Source: Chloroflexota bacterium (GTDB lineage Bacteria; Chloroflexota; Dehalococcoidia; JACQGW01). From it: a DNA stretch of 10,072 nt. Under the pieces are notes generated by a model, which saw only the letters and a program-made list of their open reading frames with translations, searched no databases and was not told the DNA's origin. The DNA is taken from contig JACQGW010000189.1 in the NCBI GenBank assembly GCA_016199325.1, forward strand, positions 1 to 10,072. Reading direction: 5' to 3'. Positions 9,061 through 10,072 of this stretch are shown in pieces (positions within the stretch are counted from its first letter, which is position 1; every line of letters starts with the position of its first letter). The position numbers and the translations under genes were made by a program.

Positions 9061-9154
9061 GGTTCACGGTCCCCGGTCCGTGGTCTCCGGTTCGGACGCG
9101 GCGACAGAAATGAACCAGAAACCGCCAGCCAGAAACCGGCAAGCCCGATAAGCC
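9061..9154. repeat. Heptad-phased inverted element 4 (GGTYNNN type)
   Basis: On the plus strand GGT recurs at 9061, 9068, 9075, 9082 and 9089, exactly every 7 nt, while the other four bases vary. After a spacer of about 20 nt, AACC or AGCC recurs at 9113, 9120, 9127 and 9134 every 7 nt, then in a looser AAGCC form at 9141 and 9150. The conserved GGT and ACC ends of the units can pair in register. The element lies just upstream of the rpsB promoter and next to a terminator-like hairpin. Confidence 0.8.
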
Positions 9155-9189
9155 GCGCCCGACCGTCGAATGCCCACGGTCGGGCGCGG
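9153..9189 (-). terminator. 14-bp perfect hairpin after the small gene
   Basis: Arms 9153-9166 and 9176-9189 are exactly complementary (GC-rich, CCGCGCCCGACCGT) with a 9-nt loop. It starts 25 nt after the stop of the minus-strand gene at 9215-9412. No U-run follows, only CUUAUC, so it may be a factor-assisted or U-less terminator, or a 3' end stabiliser. It separates that gene from the rpsB promoter. Confidence 0.6.
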
Positions 9190-9214
9190 GGCACGGTTCA
9201 GGGCGGGGGGACGA

Positions 9215-9412
9215 TCAGCGCTGGATGCGACCGTGCTCGTACAGCCAGCGGGCGAACAGGAGCCGCTTGGACTCCAGTGTCTGCTCGGAGAAGCGGCCCT
9301 GCTGGTAGGCGACCCGAGCCGCCCGGAGTCGATCAATCGCCTCGTCGGTCAGGTCACCCTGGCCCTGGAAAACTTCTTCGGCCGGCCAGAAGCCGGGATA
9401 AGGCTCTGCCAT
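9215..9412 (-). CDS. Small hypothetical protein, 65 aa
   Basis: I do not recognise this protein. It is 65 aa, begins MAEPYPGFWPAEEVF, and has an amphipathic helical middle (DEAIDRLRAARVAYQQGRF) and a C-terminus rich in aromatic and basic residues (KRLLFARWLYEHGRIQR). There is no signal peptide, membrane segment or Cys cluster. It is credible as a gene because GGGGAGG lies 8 nt before the ATG at 9412, the reading frame ends next to a strong hairpin, and the composition is protein-like. Open frame continues upstream to 9496 without a ribosome site. It stands alone between the divergent fmdB promoter and the rpsB promoter. A helical adaptor-like protein is possible, but no function is claimed. 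Confidence 0.65.
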   Translation of the reverse strand: MAEPYPGFWPAEEVFQGQGDLTDEAIDRLRAARVAYQQGRFSEQTLESKRLLFARWLYEHGRIQR

Positions 9413-9529
9413 GAGTTGTTCCTCCCCACCCTCCACGGGTGCTCTGGAGCTGCTGTGCAGTGGGGCTCGCCCGCTGCAACCTTTCTGCACGTCCAAGTGG
9501 CAAGAAGCATGCCAGTGAGCGACGTGCTA

Positions 9530-9538
9530 TGATATAAT
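9530..9538 (+). promoter_or_regulatory. Extended -10 promoter for fmdB-dtd
   Basis: TGATATAAT is a perfect extended -10 (TGn plus consensus TATAAT at 9533-9538), striking in this GC-rich DNA. No good -35 is seen at 16-18 nt upstream, which extended -10 promoters tolerate. The inferred start is near 9545, giving a leader of about 100 nt before fmdB. Confidence 0.75.
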
Positions 9539-9548
9539 GCTGTCGCTC

Positions 9549-9620
9549 CGTCAGGCCGGTTGATTCGGCGACCCGAACCGATTAAGATTGATTCGGGCCG
9601 GCCACCAGGCCGCGCTGACG
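9549..9620 (+). promoter_or_regulatory. Structured 5' leader of fmdB with competing hairpins
   Basis: An outer stem can form between CGTCAG (9549-9554) and CTGACG (9615-9620), and an inner one between GCCGG (9555-9559) and CCGGC (9598-9602). Within it, CCGAA (9573-9577) can pair with either of two TTCGG copies (9564-9568 or 9592-9596), so two hairpins are mutually exclusive. The Shine-Dalgarno (9633-9637) is outside this structure. A regulatory leader is possible, but no known riboswitch class was recognised. Confidence 0.3.
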
Positions 9621-9645
9621 CTGCATTTCTGAGGAGGGTTGACAC

Positions 9646-9972
9646 GTGCCGATCTACGAATATGAATGCACCCATTGCCGCACCCGGTTCGAGCGCCGGC
9701 AGAGTTGGACGGACGATCCCGTTCAGACCTGCCCCGAATGCACCGGCAAGGTCAGACGGGTGTATCACCCCGTCGGCATTGTGTTCAAAGGAAGCGGGTT
9801 CTACAGCACCGACAATCGCAAGAACGGCAGCTCCTCTATCGTGGGGGATTCAGCCGAGAGCAAGCCGGCCGACTCGACGACCGCCAAGCCGGAAAGCGCC
9901 CCGGCGGCGTCCGGCGACTCGGCCGGGTCCAAAGCCGAAAGCAGGAGCGACACCAAGGTCGCCACGGCATGA
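9646..9972 (+). CDS. FmdB-family zinc-ribbon protein
   Basis: Small protein of the FmdB / CxxC-CxxC-SSSS family (putative regulatory protein), whose exact role is not established. The 108-aa product begins MPIYEYECTHC and has four cysteines in two pairs (C8, C11, C29, C32), expected to bind one zinc. The family-typical GIVFKGSGFYSTD (44-56) follows. Residues 60-108 are a Ser/Ala/Lys/Pro low-complexity tail, also common in the family. The GTG start at 9646 has GGAGG (9633-9637) 8 nt upstream. It follows the extended -10 promoter and a leader of about 100 nt, and its TGA stop overlaps the ATG of dtd, so the two genes are likely cotranscribed and coupled. Confidence 0.93.
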   Translation: MPIYEYECTHCRTRFERRQSWTDDPVQTCPECTGKVRRVYHPVGIVFKGSGFYSTDNRKNGSSSIVGDSAESKPADSTTAKPESAPAASGDSAGSKAESRSDTKVATA

Positions 9973-10072
9973 AGGCGGTCGTCCAGCGCGTCCGCCGCGC
10001 CGCCGTCCATGTGCGGTCAGCAGTCGAGAGTCGGCAGTCGGCAGTCCGGGGGACGGACCCCGTACCCTCGAC
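9969..10072 (+). CDS. dtd: D-aminoacyl-tRNA deacylase, partial and interrupted by a repeat
   Basis: The first residues MKAVVQRVRRAAVHV match the very conserved N-terminus of Dtd (usually MKAVVQRVSRASVTV). Dtd hydrolyses D-amino acids mistakenly attached to tRNA. After residue 15 the expected continuation (a DG..VG.IG.GLLVLLGV-like stretch) is missing. Instead the frame runs through a heptad repeat and encodes RSAVESRQSAVRG and further low-complexity residues up to the window end, with no stop. Either the repeat is an in-frame insertion and the rest of the gene follows, or the gene is broken. The window ends inside the element, so this cannot be decided here. The ATG overlaps the fmdB stop (ATGA). 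Confidence 0.7.
   Translation, partial: MKAVVQRVRRAAVHVRSAVESRQSAVRGTDPVPS
10015..10072. repeat. Heptad-phased inverted element 5 (AGTCGGC type), truncated by the window end
   Basis: On the plus strand GGTC or AGTC occurs at 10015, 10022, 10029, 10036 and 10043, exactly 7 nt apart, with two exact AGTCGGC units. Right after, GGAC, GTAC and CGAC occur at 10055, 10062 and 10069, also 7 nt apart. These carry GAC or TAC opposite GTC, as expected for the start of the inverted arm. The window cuts the element. It lies within the 5' coding part of dtd. Confidence 0.8.

Noticed and set aside
9003..9189. Transposon or insertion sequence upstream of rpsB
   Set aside because: The inverted repeats are local hairpins. 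No transposase frame or target duplication is present.
9170..9532. Plus-strand open frame of 120 aa opposite the small gene
   Set aside because: It has no ribosome site and begins inside the terminator-like hairpin. The minus-strand frame has the better start signal and composition.

Overview
The window is GC-rich bacterial chromosomal DNA from an organism that uses many GTG and TTG start codons. Nine genes on the minus strand form the widely conserved translation / lipid / isoprenoid cluster rpsB-tsf-pyrH-frr-uppS-cdsA-dxr-rseP-proS, transcribed from about position 9000 down to 359. I cannot name the species. The gene order, the short EF-Ts and the heptanucleotide intergenic repeats would fit an uncultured soil or subsurface lineage (Methylomirabilota/Rokubacteria is one guess), but this is weak inference.

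Layout from the right. On the plus strand an FmdB-type zinc-ribbon gene (9646-9972) overlaps by ATGA the start of a D-aminoacyl-tRNA deacylase gene (dtd) that runs off the window. Divergent from it is a small unrecognised gene (9215-9412, minus), followed by a 14-bp-stem terminator-like hairpin. Next on the minus strand come a strong extended -10 promoter (9003-9032), a leader of about 160 nt, and the nine-gene cluster. rpsB and tsf are separated by 137 nt with two stable hairpins. tsf-pyrH-frr-uppS are tightly packed: pyrH starts with TTG from a Shine-Dalgarno overlapping the tsf stop, and frr overlaps pyrH by ATGA. cdsA-dxr-rseP-proS follow. Positions 1-274 hold no convincing gene but carry a near-perfect 28-bp inverted repeat.

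The genes combine ribosome function (S2, EF-Ts, recycling factor, prolyl-tRNA synthetase), pyrimidine supply (UMP kinase), and envelope precursors (undecaprenyl-PP synthase, CDP-DAG synthase, DXP reductoisomerase, RseP site-2 protease).

The most unusual feature is a set of five degenerate elements built on a strict 7-nt period, each with heptads on one strand facing heptads of the same class on the other, so that each could fold into a long imperfect hairpin. They lie at 275-378, 2073-2157, 5211-5332, 9061-9154 and 10015-10072 (cut by the window end). Each has its own heptad word (TGACNNN/TCACTCA, GGTTCAA, GGTTTCT, GGTYNNN, AGTCGGC) but the same architecture. Three reach into reading frames: they supply the last residues of ProS, the probable N-terminus of CdsA, and a stretch that replaces conserved sequence in Dtd. 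Other points of interest are a CdsA signature with Glu-Glu in place of the usual Lys-Asp, and the shortened EF-Ts.
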